Assembly: GCA_944470555.2 (NCBI GenBank)
Contig: OX104127.1
Location: 46,862,934-46,926,933 of the forward strand
DNA from: Heterobilharzia americana
Taxonomy: Eukaryota; Platyhelminthes; Trematoda; Strigeidida; Schistosomatidae
Length of the DNA: 64,000 nt
Direction of reading: 5' to 3'
Part shown: positions 42,561-55,289 of the stretch, in pieces
Numbering within the stretch: position 1 is the first letter of the stretch
Layout: each line of letters starts with the position of its first letter
The notes under the pieces: model-generated
What the model was told of the DNA's origin: nothing
Seen by the model: only the letters and a program-made list of their open reading frames with translations
Database searches by the model: none
Translations under genes and position numbers: made by a program

Positions 42561-43990
42561 TAGGGCTAGCGGTTATCATTACACCTAATAGTTTTGGCTT
42601 CCGATAATCTGTCAGGTTTTTATCTGTCCTTCCTTCAAAGGTTTGCATTAATCAGACACCAGAAAACACGAAATGCTGTTTTTTTATGATTCACGTCTTT
42701 GGTATGGTTGATACTCGGCCACCCAAGATGCGCTTTTACAACCTCACGACCTCTAAAATTTGGTTTGGTTGCCAAACAAACGTTAATTCTGCCGACTTCG
42801 CGACTCTGTTACTGTTTTCTTCACCGTAGCTCGTTTTCCGGCGACCTCACAAAGTTTTGGGATGCATGACAGCATCTACTGATCTTTGAAACTCATTAAC
42901 CCCCTCACACTTATGTTCATTGCTTCCAAAATGCTCCCATACCCAACAAGCATTGGACCCGCTTAGATGCACTTGTATGGTTAGCCTCATTTTTTCCTCG
43001 TTAGTAATCAGTAGTTCATCGGTGGATGATTGTGATCGCCTGAGTAGACAAGCAGTATGAGTAATAAAATGGAAGACGTGGAAAATAACTGTATTCATTT
43101 CACTTGATAGGCCTGTCGAAAACATGCTTTGGAAGATATTCAACTAATGGCCTTCAAATATCATGAACACACCTGGTACTGGCAACTGACTTCGGGCGAA
43201 ATGAAAACCATTTCGTAGAGGGGTGCTAAAGTTCTGCTCGCTGTTTGGCAGCGTTGACCCCCGCCAAAAGGTCTGCGGGAAACATCTGCTGGAATCGTGA
43301 CAGGCAAGGGGACTGTGCGGGTATGTGTGGGGGTGCCATCTGGGCGACACTGAAAAACGTTGACAAATAAGCATTGTAGGAGGTGGATTCAAAATTCCTC
43401 AGAAGTTCCAAATTTTCCAGAATCCCAAGCTAGGAAATAGTGATAATACTGGTCCCTTTTAAGTGGCCTTTAAACATGGGCTTTGTCTGGTTACATTCAG
43501 ATAGAAAAAATATAAATTCAGTGGGCAAAATTATGGACATGCAATTGGTTGAAACGGTAATCCTTACCAATAGGTTACAAAATTAACGCTGACCCTCCCA
43601 GCACTACTATAGCCATTCCATAAACTGAAGTCGATTGTTTCCAGCAAATTGGTGAACATTAAAGGAGCAGAGTTGTCAAGAGAGTGCGCCATGTCTCTAA
43701 CAGCATAACATTCAACGTACGTGAGGTTTATAAGCCTCTTACATTCAGAAATTGTTACCGAGAATTTAGCCACACGTGTACGCTGGAAATGTCAGAGAAT
43801 GCCCCGAAATTGTCGTGAAGGTAGACCTTGGAGTCCGTCTCGCCAACCATATGTTACTGGCTTTTGATACGCAGGCACAGCAATGAAATTCCTGTTTCAA
43901 GGAGGCTGCGGCCCGTTACTTTGTGTGTCACGGAACAAACCGTTCTGACCTTTCGTTCTGGAATATTCGTTTGCTCCCTTCCACCAGACG
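42561..43990. other. No gene assigned; possible degraded retroelement
   Basis: The minus strand has short open segments (43411-43144 with SPCLSRFQQMFPADLLAGV; 43773-43564) between the LINE relic and the BEL/Pao Gag relic. They may be later parts of the BEL/Pao element but show no motif that I can name. Confidence 0.35.
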
Positions 43991-44700
43991 GCAGTGTGAC
44001 TTGCCGCTAAATTGTCAGCCAGAACTCTTCGACCGACCACTTTCCAGGTGGCGTCGTATCAGCGAGCCGTATCTTTGTCGAGCTACTCTAGCTCTTTCCT
44101 CAATAAAACAGACCAGGTCCTCAAACTCAGGTCCCCTCCCAGTGGCCAAAAGCCTGTCTACTACGCCCGCCCGTTTACCTTGTAAGTCTGTAAGTGAACG
44201 ACTGATAACAACCACAAGTTGATCAGCGAATTAAAGTCTGCAACATAGCCTGTCTGTGACGATGTTATTTGTGCGTTTCTAAGCTTTATAGAAGACTCAT
44301 TCACAGCTTCGGCTGTATTCTTCACCAAATGTCTATTTCTGGTCAAATCACTAATAAGTGATCAGATAAACATGTGCTTCTGTCCAAACAAATCACAAGG
44401 GATTCCTCTTGCTCGATCATATCCGGGATCAACAAGCAGTGAGATACATACCCCGAAAGCTGTCCCCGCCTTCCCTTTGAAAAGGCGTAAGAGATAGGTA
44501 AACATCTGACCGTTGTCAGTAAGTTTAGTCTCTATCGTACTTCCAAACTGACTCATAGACAGCTGGTATTGGCTGGTCTGGCCGTCAAAATGCACCAAAT
44601 CTAGCCCTGGCAAAGAGATGTTCACAATCAAAGCTAAACAACTTCTCAAGTCCGGCCAAAATTTACTTCGTATGTCACTGGCCTCAGGTGTTCTAACAGC
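43990..44700 (-). pseudogene. BEL/Pao-type Gag relic
   Basis: The minus strand encodes LPGLDLVHFDGQTSQYQLSM, SQFGSTIETKLTDNGQMFTY and LLRLFKGKAGTA (44620-44470). This is the conserved Gag start of BEL/Pao elements (DUF1759-like: LP-L-L--FDG----Y--F---F...). ADFNSLINL (about 44245) and RGPEFEDLVCFIEERARVAR with QRYGSL (about 44130-44060) are the later Gag signature. Several frameshifts separate the pieces. A cysteine-rich knuckle is suggested just downstream but decayed. Schistosomes carry BEL/Pao families (Sinbad, Saci-1); no LTR was found here. Confidence 0.78.
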
Positions 44701-46612
44701 ATTCCTTACCCTGGAATAACTTCACGCCTTATCCTCAACTCCTGATACATCATAAGACAGTACAGCAATTTGTCCTAATTTCCTATCTAGCCTTCTCTCC
44801 TCTGACAAATGTTAGGGTATCTGGCAATTAATATAATTATGCTTACTACACGAACCATGTAAACTAATGCCCTCAACACTCACTTTGTCTTCATTATCAT
44901 CACACAAAGTATTGAAAGACCCAAGTTACTATCCACAGATAATACCTTCCTCCGATGTCTAGATCTAGCATTATGAACTCTTTCGGGAGCTTGATTTCCG
45001 CGATCGGAAGACGTGTTGAAAGGGTTAGGTTTTCCCAGATATTGAAACTTGTTTCCAAAGGACAGTGATCCAGGTCGTTGGCAAAAAGAGCGGAGCCAAA
45101 TTAAACAACCTATACTACGGTAAATCTACTGCGTAGCACGTAACGAGGGTATGAATCACCAGAGTCCACACACCCAAGGCGAAACCAACCAAACCGAAAA
45201 CACTTGGTTGCCAGGCAACGAATGTGTATTCGAGCATTGGGTGGGCCCTGTGGGATTGTTCTTTACGACAAAGTATATGCACAAAATGTAGTTACAAACC
45301 TCTCATTTTAACATTTGCCGTAGGTTCTGGGCAAAACGAAACAGAGTGGCGACACCGGTCGGAACAAGAACTTCACTATGGATACGTAAGTTGGATGAGG
45401 TCAAACAAAATGAGTGTTCGATGTTTTTGAATGTATTACGAGAACAAAAACAAAAACACAAGCAACAGTTTTCCTGATTTAAGATATTAATCTTTTTCGA
45501 ACTCTGTCCTCCAGAATTCAAAATGAAGGGGTGATACTACTTGACATCATTCTACTGAAACCGGATGGGAAACATCTGTGCGGCCATCCAGGCTGTTTGC
45601 GGGCACCTACCAAGGTAAAGCCCAATTTACCGCTGATTACATTTACCGTCATCGCTCATTACTTTGTGAGTGCAGTCAGACACATCAGGACTTTATAAAC
45701 TGCTTGTACATTGAGTTGGGTGAGAAATAAACATGCCCCCACATTTACTGACCTTGCCATCGTACCTTTCAAACCCTAGCACAGAAACGCCAAAAGAAGG
45801 TCGATGTCTGACAGGGAAACTCAGACGACCAATAAGAATTCGGGTTTCATGGCAGCTTTCGAAGTAATTCACATTCAAGACAAGGTTAGGGCAGGTAATA
45901 TTGGTTTGTTTCTTCATAGCTGACTACATTTATATATCAAGAACCAAACTGCCAAGGCTCCTATGCGCATTAATTGTTACACATTTCCTTCCACATAGCA
46001 TCTTTATGCTATGAACTAAAGGCTGTTTCAATTTATAATCCGTATCCGTCAAGAAGTTGGCGCTTTCTAGCTTCTGTATGTCAGCCAGCGCCAAACATTC
46101 ACTCAACTAACTATTCATACTGACGTTTGACTGGACAATACAACAAAGCTGTTGGCACATCTGCCCTCAGAAAAAACTGGAAAAACCAGGAAGCATGAGA
46201 TTGGGACTGTTCGTGTATACACGCAAACCTGTGATCTACCTCTTCCAATTTGAATGTCCAACAAACAATATTTATAATGAGAGTGCAGAAAGCTGATAAT
46301 CTTCGATCTCTCATGTCTAATTCTTAGGGCTTGGTTTGGGTTTTTCTGTTCACTCCTACAGTGAACGAGGAAATCCCCTCTGCTTTCTTGCTTGTAGCTT
46401 CGGTGAGGTGGATATTTTGTGAATTAGTAAGTTGCAATTTGTAGGGTGACTGGGAATGTCAGGGGACTGCCGTGACCCCTGTCTGCTTGGGCACCCGAAT
46501 GAAAGTAGTAAGGCAGTGGTAAAAAATGAAGAGAATGGGAGAAAGGAAGGGAAATGGGGTGAGGAAGAGACATAAAAGAAAGGAAAACGTACGTGGGAGC
46601 TGCCCGAAGGGT
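44701..46612. other. No gene recognised
   Basis: About 1.9 kb. A 74-codon minus-strand frame (45917-45693) is open without a recognisable domain. The part near 46330-46470 (CTTGTAGCTTCGGTGAGGTGG, TTTGTAGGGTGACTGGGAAT) loosely resembles the dispersed units at 32060-33240. The upstream part of BEL/Pao Gag may lie at 44700-45000. Confidence 0.4.
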
Positions 46613-46621
46613 AAAAGTAGG

Positions 46622-49600
46622 TTATTATTATTATTATTAGTCCCTTGGGTTCCTAGTAGAACATAGGGCTTCAGTAGCACGTCTCCATTTCATCCTGTTC
46701 TCTGGGATCTTTTGAACCTGGTTCCACGACAGCCCACAAGCTCTCATTTCTTCCTCGCACGACCTCCTCCATGTCACCCTCGGACGTCCAACTCGTCGCT
46801 TCCCATGGGGATTCCACTCGAGGGCCTGACACGTGATGTCCTCAGTCGGCCTTCTCAGTGCATGCCCAATTTATCTTCACTTCCTCCTGCATATTTGTTG
46901 GGTGATAGGTTCTTGGTTGGTTCGTTCCCAGAGCTCCTTGTTGCTCATTCTTTCTGGCAATCCATCTGATCTTCAGTAGCGAGCGTAAGCAGTTGTTGAT
47001 GAATGTCTGTAGTTTATTGGAAATCCCTTTCGTGACGCGCCAAGTCTCTCAACCATACAGAAGCACTGACTTGACGTTGGTGTTGAAAATCCGTATCTTG
47101 TTCCGCATGCTGAGTGCAGAAGATCTCCACACTGGTTTCAGGCTAATGAACGCCTGTCTTGCTTTTCCGATTCTCACTTTGACATCCTCGTCTGTCCCAC
47201 CTATTGTTGACACAGTGCTGCCTAGGTAGGTGAAACAGACAACTTTCTTTAAGTTTCTCCCGTTGATGGTGATTGGAGTTTGTTGTTGTTGTTGATGGTG
47301 GTGGTGCGGTATCTTCATCACCTCTGTCTTCTCTATATTCACTTGAAGTCCCGTCTTCGCTGCCTCTTCTATCAACTTGTTAGTTTTTGCCTGCAGATCT
47401 TCAAGTTTGTGTGACATTAGGCATAAGTCATCGGCGAAATCCAAGTCTTCTAGGTTCTTTTCCGTCGTCCAGTGTATCCCCCTCTTCTCGCTGCCTACTG
47501 TTTGCTGCATGATCCAGTCGACCACAATCAGGAATATCATGGGGGATAGTAGGCAACCTTGTTTGACTCCTGTCTTCACTTCACTTCAAAAGCATCACTG
47601 AGCTTCCCATTGTGAATTACTTGGTATGTAGCATCTTCATATAGTTGTTGGATGAGGCGGATAAAGGTTTGCGGTATTCCGTAGTAGTGAAGCAGTTTCC
47701 AAATTACCTCTCGGTCGACGCTGTTGGAGGCCTTCTCAAAGTCGATGAAGTTGAGGTAGAGAGCTGATTGCCATTCTATGCTCTGTTCTATGATGATGCG
47801 AAGCGTTGCAATTTGGTCTGCACATGATTTGCACTTCCTGAAGCCTGCCTGTTCCGGTCATAGTTTTGAATCCAGTGCATCTTTAAGCCTCTCCAGGATG
47901 ATGCGGCTTAATATTTTGCTTGCTCTGGGTAGACAGGAGAGTGATTCCGCACCAGTTCTTGCAAACACTGAGGTCTCCCTTCTTCGGGAGTTTGACAAAG
48001 TAACCCTTCTTCCAATCGCCAGGTACCTTCTCTTCCTTCCACACCTTCTGCAATAGTGGTGTGAGCATGTCTGCTGTTGTCTCTGCATCTGTTCTCAGTG
48101 CTTCTGACGGTATCCCGTCTGATACTGCTGCTTCCCCGCATTTCAGTAGCTTTATGGCGTTCAGGACTTCCATTTTCGTTGGAGGATTTATGTTCACTTG
48201 TAATTCAGCGGCTGCAGGTGGTATTTCTGGACGAAGTGCAGGTGGTGGTCGATTCAAGAGCTTTTTGAAGTGGTCAGCCCATTGTTTCCTTCGTTTCTCT
48301 TCTTCCGTAATTAAATTTCCTTCTTCATCTTTTATTGGTTTCATCTGTGTTGATCTCTTCCCAGATAGCAACCTGGTTATTTGATACAATGTCGTCAGGT
48401 CTCTCTTACCTGCGGCCTGTTCTGCTTCACTTACCAGTGTTTCGTAGAAGTGTCTTTTGTCTCTGCGTGCACTCTTCTTTACTTCTTTGTTCAGTGTTTT
48501 ATACATTGTGCTCAGTTCCTCTTGTCGTTGAGCGTCCTTGCACTGCTTTATCTTCTGCTTCACCATCCTCCTCTCCTCTATCAGCTTCCAGGTATCCGTC
48601 GAGATCCATTCCTTGTCTTCTTTCTTCTTCCTTCCTAATACGGCTGTGCAGGTTTCTTTCCACATAGCTTTCAAAGACTTCCAGTGTTCTTCCACACAGG
48701 TTCCTTCAGGAATGTTCCTCGATGTCTCCCATTTTGTCTTGATGGCTGACGTGAAGATCTCCCTTGTAGTTTCATCCTTCAGTTTCCGAGTGTTGTACTT
48801 GAATTGAGGTCTATCACCAGCTTCCTTGAAGGCTTTTAACTTGATTTGGAAGGTTCCTTGCACTAGACAGTGAGTGGTGTGAGCCTACATCTGCTCCTCT
48901 TCTTGACCTTGTGTTAAGTAGACTGCGTCTCCATTTTCTTGAGATTGAGATAAAGTCGATTTGATTTTTAGTGTGTCCACCTGGTGGACTGGAATCCATG
49001 TCGCTTTGTGGATATCCTTGTGCCTGAACACACTGCCTCCAATCACCGAATCGTTGAATGCGCAGAATTCTGCAAACAATTCTCCATTCTCGTTCATTTC
49101 ACCTAGCGCCTCTCGAACCATGGTTAGTTCTCTTCATGTGTTGTCCCTTCCCAGTTTGGCATTCATGTCGCCCATTAGAATTTTGATGTCGCCAACTGGC
49201 GTCTTGTCCAGTGTTGATTGAAGTTGTCTGTAGAATTCCTCCTTTTTCTCTTGCTCTGCATTATTTGTAGGTGCATAGCATTGTATGATTGTGACCTTTC
49301 TTCCTTCCTTTTGAGTTGAATCTTGCTGTCATGATCCTGATACTGGAGAAGATTGGTTCCCACTGCTCTTGAGGACATCATGATAGCCACTCCATAACTC
49401 AGTGTGCTCGTGGTTGTCGTCTGGGTGACCGGAGTAGATTATTGATTCTCCAGTTGACAGTTTGGAGAGTCCACTCCCATTCCATCTGCTTTCGCAAATC
49501 CCAAGCACTTCGATGTGATACCTTCTCATCTCCTTTGCAATCTGGGCTGCCTTGCTGGGTTCAAACATCGTACGGACATTCCATGTCCCCACGTTTACTT

Positions 49601-49865
49601 TCGCTTTCATCGAGGGAGAGAAGACACATCGGCCAATTGGCTTCCCGAAGGCAGGCTTTCACCAACTGGCGTCATTTCGCCTCTCCGATTCCAGCGGGGA
49701 ATAAGTTTGTTTTCATTTTTTATATTTTGTTTGTGCTTTGAAGTTTCTTTAGCGGTTAGATTTGTTTTACGGAGTAGGGTTGCTAGCCGTATGCCCAACC
49801 TTCCCTCTTTACCCGGGCTTAGGACCGGCTAGTGACTAGTGAACTAGTTAACCAGGCGAGGTTGC
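46622..49865 (-). mobile_element. RTE-type LINE, copy 2
   Basis: Nearly identical to 12675-15913 in inverted orientation: the coordinate sum is 62538 over the 5' part and 62541 beyond the three-base difference at the FADD box. The 5' end is CAACCTCGCC (about 49865) and the tail is (TAA)n, read as TTATTATTATTATTAG at 46622. It has its own 9-bp target duplication and different flanks, so it arose by retrotransposition and not by duplication of the copy-1 locus. Confidence 0.93.
46640..49610 (-). pseudogene. RTE copy 2 endonuclease-RT, frameshifted
   Basis: Same reading pieces as copy 1 with the same main frame breaks: endonuclease start VGTWNVRTMFEPSKAAQIAK at about 49600, RT block 48863-47883, and the palm. 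In this copy GVKQGCLLSPMIFLIVVDW and the catalytic DLDFADDLCLM are in one open frame (47579-47049), so RT palm chemistry is intact. The IHWTTEKN segment is open where copy 1 has a stop. Frameshifts in the endonuclease and before the palm still prevent one protein. Confidence 0.9.
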
Positions 49866-50016
49866 AAAAGTAGGTAGTGTGGGTCTATTTTCCAGAGAGT
49901 AAATGGCAGTTGATTTTGGTGTCGTAAGGAGACTGACCGTGAGTCGCAGGTAGAAGAGAGGTGAGAGTGGGCAAGATAGGTTGACGACACCCTGGGCACA
50001 TCCGTGGTAGACCATG

Positions 50017-51640
50017 CTAGGCGACGTAACTGTCTAACCGTCTCTTGAATGGGTCGACTGAGGTGACTTTGCTCTCAGAGAGAAAAGAATTGGACCTGAA
50101 TATGGTATTGGCTCTCTGATTTGTTATCCTAATGGGGTTTCCCCATGGTGACCGCTGTGTTGCGGGAAGAGTTAATTTGCTTACATGGTTTATTTTATGG
50201 GCAATCTTGTAGGCCATAATAAGATCACATCTCTTCCTCCAATGGTCCAAGGTAAATAGGTTCGGGTGTTTAAGTCTTTTAGGACGTGTCCCCTCCCTTG
50301 GCACCACAACTGATTTTGTTACGGTTATTTGTATCTTTTCAAGGAGATTAGAGCCCCTCTTAAGTGATGGGGGGCCACCGTATCGAAGACCTATAGGCGC
50401 GGCTATACGTAAGATTTGAAAACGGTGAGGAAGTGTTCAGGGATGAGGGCGCCAAGCTGTCTTCGCAGAAAGTGCAAAATGGCGTTCTCCTGGGTTATCA
50501 TACCTTCGTAATTGGAGCTAGTGTTCAGGGTTTCGGAGAAGTTAGGCCCCAAATCTTTCTCCCTGGATACTCTGGTGATGGCACGGTTGCTCAACAAGTA
50601 CTGGAAGTCGGTTGAACTTGCCTCATATTTACTGATGTGCATTACTTTGCACTTTACCGGGTGGAAGCTCAGGCCATTTTCCCTGCGACCATAGTTCGAG
50701 TTGCTGCAAGTCATTTTGTAGTGCCGTGCAGTCGGCTTCTTCGTTTACTACTCTCCAGATTTTGTTGTCCTAAACGGAGAGGAGGATAGGTGAGGATATT
50801 TTGTCCGGCAGATCATTGACAAGCAGGAGGAGCAGAAGTGGTTCTAGGACTGCTTCCTGGGATACTCCTGACGTCGATAGTTACCACTCCGACCCTGTTC
50901 TCTTTACTTTGGTACAGAACTGCCCTACTCCCAGGTACTGCTTGAACCGAGAGAGTAGGGGTTCACTTATACCAGCTGACATGATCTTCTGAAGCAGAAC
51001 TGTGAATGAGACGCTGTCAAGTGGCTTGGCTAGGTGAACCGGTTTTCTGTTGCCGCAGCTGATTGTCCAGTCGTCCGGGCGGTTATCAAGTTGGTGGCGC
51101 ATAAGTGACCACTCCGAAGTCCATGCTGAACAGTATGGACAATGTTTTCTCTGTTGAGTTCACAGTTGGTGTCAGCTACCAGGCTTTCTGATGCTTTCGA
51201 TACCATAAGGAGCGGAGCAATTGTTCTGTAGCTGCCAGAGCATTTTCTGTCTATTCCCCTGAAGATGGGTGACAAGATGGCGGACTTCAATTCTTTAAGG
51301 AGTTTGCATGACTCTACTGAGTGCTTGAAGAGGTTGCAGGTTGGTTTTTCAGGCACTTCGGGGCAGTTTTCAAGATCACCGGTTTTAGGTTATCGTAGCC
51401 AGGGGACTTGCCTAGACGTGACCTGGATAGTTTCTCCGACGCTTTTCTCTGTGACTGAGATCTGGCAGCGGTATTCGTCATTCATGACCGGGTCAGTGTC
51501 GTAACGAGTCGGTGTGGACTTGGTGTCGGTACTAAGTTGGGCTTGGAAGTATGAACTCAGAAGCTTGTCAATCTCTAGGCTGTTTCCATTCCTGAGGAGT
51601 CCGGAAGTGAGAAAGTTAAACAAATTTTAAGGCCCAAGCA
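50017..51640 (-). pseudogene. CR1-like LINE relic 3 (RT)
   Basis: The minus strand encodes an RT in order: ELKSAILSPIFRGIDRKCSG and SYRTIAPLLMVSKASESLVA (51300-51180), QHGLRSGHLCATNLITA (51120), AKPLDSVSFTVLLQKIMSAG and ISEPLLSRFKQYLGVGQFCT (51030-50930). Then come the thumb HPVKCKVMHISKYEA (50670) and the C-terminal TLDHWRKRCDLIMAYKIAHK (50240-50180). The catalytic Asp-Asp segment is not visible. Stops and shifts are frequent. It is better preserved than relics 1 and 2 in the C-terminal part. Confidence 0.82.
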
Positions 51641-53945
51641 ATAATATAATTAGACATGTCCGTAACGTATGCGATTATATGCTTGTGTCATGGCAAATGT
51701 GGGACTTATCTCACATACTCTGCCACGTCGTACTCACCAAATTGAGGGTTACTGAGGTTTAATCCACGCTGTAGGCCACACTGGTTTCAACTGAAGTCTT
51801 TCGGTGATTGAAGTCATGGCAAGGATAAAATGTGATTGTTGCCAGTGCATGCTCTGAAGTCATAGTGCCCCGGTGAAGAATTTGAACCAGCGCTGTTGAC
51901 CGAGATAACATGTGAAAGGACTTTACGGAAACGTCTAAGCCCATTTGACCTGTGTTTCATGCACAATAGGTTGCTCAGTCGTTCACATGAGCTTCTGGCA
52001 TCGGGAGAAGCCTGCTACATTTTTTCTTGTCCTCAAATCTTTCTTTGTGCAGTACATCCTCCGGCCAACGTTAGGGTTGTACCGACTCAGGGACCCTGGA
52101 TAAGATGGACAGGTCTAAAAAGCTGTCGAACAACAAATGGTATCATCTGTAAGACTGGTCCCAGCCATTGACACATCCTCGGTGTTGCGATATCATCTTA
52201 CACTGGCGTGTAATAGCACGGCTTTACCAACAACATGCTTTTTGGTTCAAATCATATTTCGCTTAACTTACAACATATCGTACGATACTTGTCGTTCCTC
52301 CGATGAAACACTTAATATTTCCGACGAAAAATGTACTTTTGGTGTAAGTTACAAAGGTGAATATACATGTAGGTCTGATCTGTGGTCCGTGAACCTTCTT
52401 CTACCTGCAAGTCAGTGTGCAGTGCTAAGAAGTCTGTGGTCTAGAAGTCACTAGTTGTCAAAAGTCTTTAGTGGATAACACTCACTAGTTTTGAACTCAC
52501 AAAGATATTAGCCATTTTACTCAAAAGATGGCTTAAATGAGGGCCCAAGAACCAAGGGCAAGCCCTGCAAAGTGAGAATGTTAACGAAAGTGGCACGAAG
52601 GTTACTTTGTACCTTACGCGGAACTCTGAAAGCTGGTCTAAATATGCCTGAACTGGTGGGAACTAGAATCCTAACTTCATCTTAATCTATGCATTGTCGT
52701 CAGAAGATAATGAACGACTTTCGAACATTTTATGCCCCGAATGCTACTTTAGAAAGGAGGGAAGAATGCATAAGTAATATTTATTGATAGGTAAACCAGG
52801 GATCTTCACTCGGAGTACTTCCTTTCTTGCATGTTTTACACATCTGTGACAGATAAGCGTAAGTTTTTGACCTGCAACCAGTGAATAAACAAGATAAATG
52901 GTTTTCTGGCATAAAACATTAGAGCTTTATTATCCACATATGTGACGGGTTATCGTGCATTCATAATAGAGTTCTCTATCAGTAATCGCTCAATCGGTAC
53001 TAATGATACCAAACCATATCAGTGCTAAGTAGAGCTACATGGTCAGTAATATTATATGAAAGTGGATAGAAATCTCGCGTCTCAACAATATTCTCACTTT
53101 TATTTCGCTAAGAATGCCTGATTTACTGAGGGCCCTTAGGTTGTAGCAGCCCAAGGTTTGAGGGATCAATAGATTGAAGTGAGATTTTTTCCTACTTTAT
53201 ACTGATAAATGGGCATTATTTAGATGGACAGCATATGTTGCGAAGTGCGATGAAATACTACTGCGATATTATCATCTACTGCCTCGTCTAGTATACTGCT
53301 CCAATGAACCATGATTCATGACTAGAATAAAAAGTAAGACGGATAGAGAGCAATTAGTTCGCTGATAACTCACAACCATCCACAAAAAATACCTTAATTA
53401 GTACTTGTGAGATTCCAAACACCACCAACAAATGAAATATATTTGCAAAGTTCCAGTGAAATGTAAAGATAATTTTCTGACGTTTCATCATAACCCGTTT
53501 GCCCAGTGCTCAAGTAATTCAGATCTATCAAGTCAAATTTCGATCCTGAAGTTTATGAAGGTGCGAATAAAGTTATACTGTGTGATGAACAGGGTCAGTC
53601 AAATATGGATAGTCCACCTCGCTACCCCGAAGGTGCGTCTCAAATGAGTCCAGTTACAAGAAGCAATACCGACCAGTGTTCGCAGTTCTCTGTAAACAAA
53701 ATATTTTCAAGGCGACATCCGAATTCAGTTTGTCAGTCTTTTCCTCCATCCTTCTTTTATAGTTACTTGACTATGATGAAAATTTCGTGAGTGTTGGATG
53801 ATTAGGTTCTAATATCCTCAACCAGAATTGTCCGATAAAATCGGTATAAACAACATCAGGAGTACTTCTGAAAGATAATCATACTTCACTGCATAAGGAA
53901 ATCGAAGCCATGCTGCTATCTGGCTTAGTTTTCGTGACACAATTG
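51641..53945. other. No gene recognised
   Basis: About 2.3 kb of non-repetitive-looking sequence upstream of the ran locus. No domain was found. One exon-like frame on the minus strand near 53872-53775 (STPDVVYTDFIGQFWLRILE then PNHPTLTKFSS and a stop), preceded by TTATCTTTCAG, may belong to the divergent gene described at 53957-54143. Confidence 0.4.
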
Positions 53946-53956
53946 CTAACGTACTG

Positions 53957-54143
53957 ATTTGCAAATATCAGGCTTATTGGTTTGAATCATACGGTGAACT
54001 AGTTTTTCATCTTCAACCATGCCACTATATCCTACAGTAGCAACAAACCAAGCCATGGCCATCTCAAATATTCTAAATGCAATATCTAAACATTGAGCGT
54101 CTACAATTGCAGACTGAATCATTGGTCTCACGGTGACCGGCAT
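53957..54143 (-). CDS. Putative first exon of a gene divergent from ran
   Basis: On the minus strand an ATG at 54143 in good context (TTTTCGCCATGCC) opens MPVTVRPMIQSAIVDAQCLD, then IAFRIFEMAMAWFVATVGYS and GMVEDEKLVHRMIQTNKPD. It reaches a plausible splice donor GTACGT at 53956. The composition looks like a real protein with an amphipathic or partly hydrophobic middle, but I do not recognise it. A candidate later exon (STPDVVYTDFIGQFWL...) does not join in phase directly, so an intermediate exon or a wrong donor choice would be needed. It could be chance. If real, it shares a 319-bp intergenic region with ran. Confidence 0.35.
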
Positions 54144-54462
54144 GGCGAAAAAGAAAAAAGAGAACCTGGGACGTGAAATCTAACAACAATAAATTCATGA
54201 TCTGATCTAAGATACAATCGCAATAAATAATGTTGAATCACGGCATAGATTCTCTTTGATCGCTATATCGGTATAACTATGTTATTTCCAGCTTTGAAAA
54301 AACTGTGCAGCGATAGAAAATTTATTGATTGGCCTCCCTGATTTCAATATATTTGTTACTGTACATCGCCTAGTTTTGTTTAAATCACCACATTTATGGT
54401 TTAGATTATTCTCACCGTTGAGTAGCGGGGATTACGTTAGCTTCTCGATCCTGGCGGTGGTT
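54144..54462. promoter_or_regulatory. Upstream region of ran, possible bidirectional promoter
   Basis: 319 bp between the two divergent start codons. It must contain at least the ran 5' UTR and promoter if transcription starts close by. I could not assign a TATA box or start site. The bidirectional reading depends on the divergent ORF being real. Confidence 0.4.
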
Positions 54463-55214
<752 letters not shown>

Positions 55215-55275
55215 ATAACCGAGCCCCGGTATACATGACTTTCAGACTCCCTATTGAATGATTTTTATTCAGTGT

Positions 55276-55281
55276 AATAAA
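55276..55281 (+). terminator. Polyadenylation signal of ran
   Basis: AATAAA lies 61 bp after the ran stop codon, at a usual distance for a short 3' UTR. Confidence 0.75.
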
Positions 55282-55289
55282 CTTTTCCT

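Larger units (their letters stand above)
46613..49874. repeat. Target-site duplication around RTE copy 2
   Basis: AAAAGTAGG is present at 46613-46621 and again at 49866-49874, immediately outside the tail and the 5' end of the LINE. It is a direct 9-bp duplication, as target-primed insertion leaves. Confidence 0.85.
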
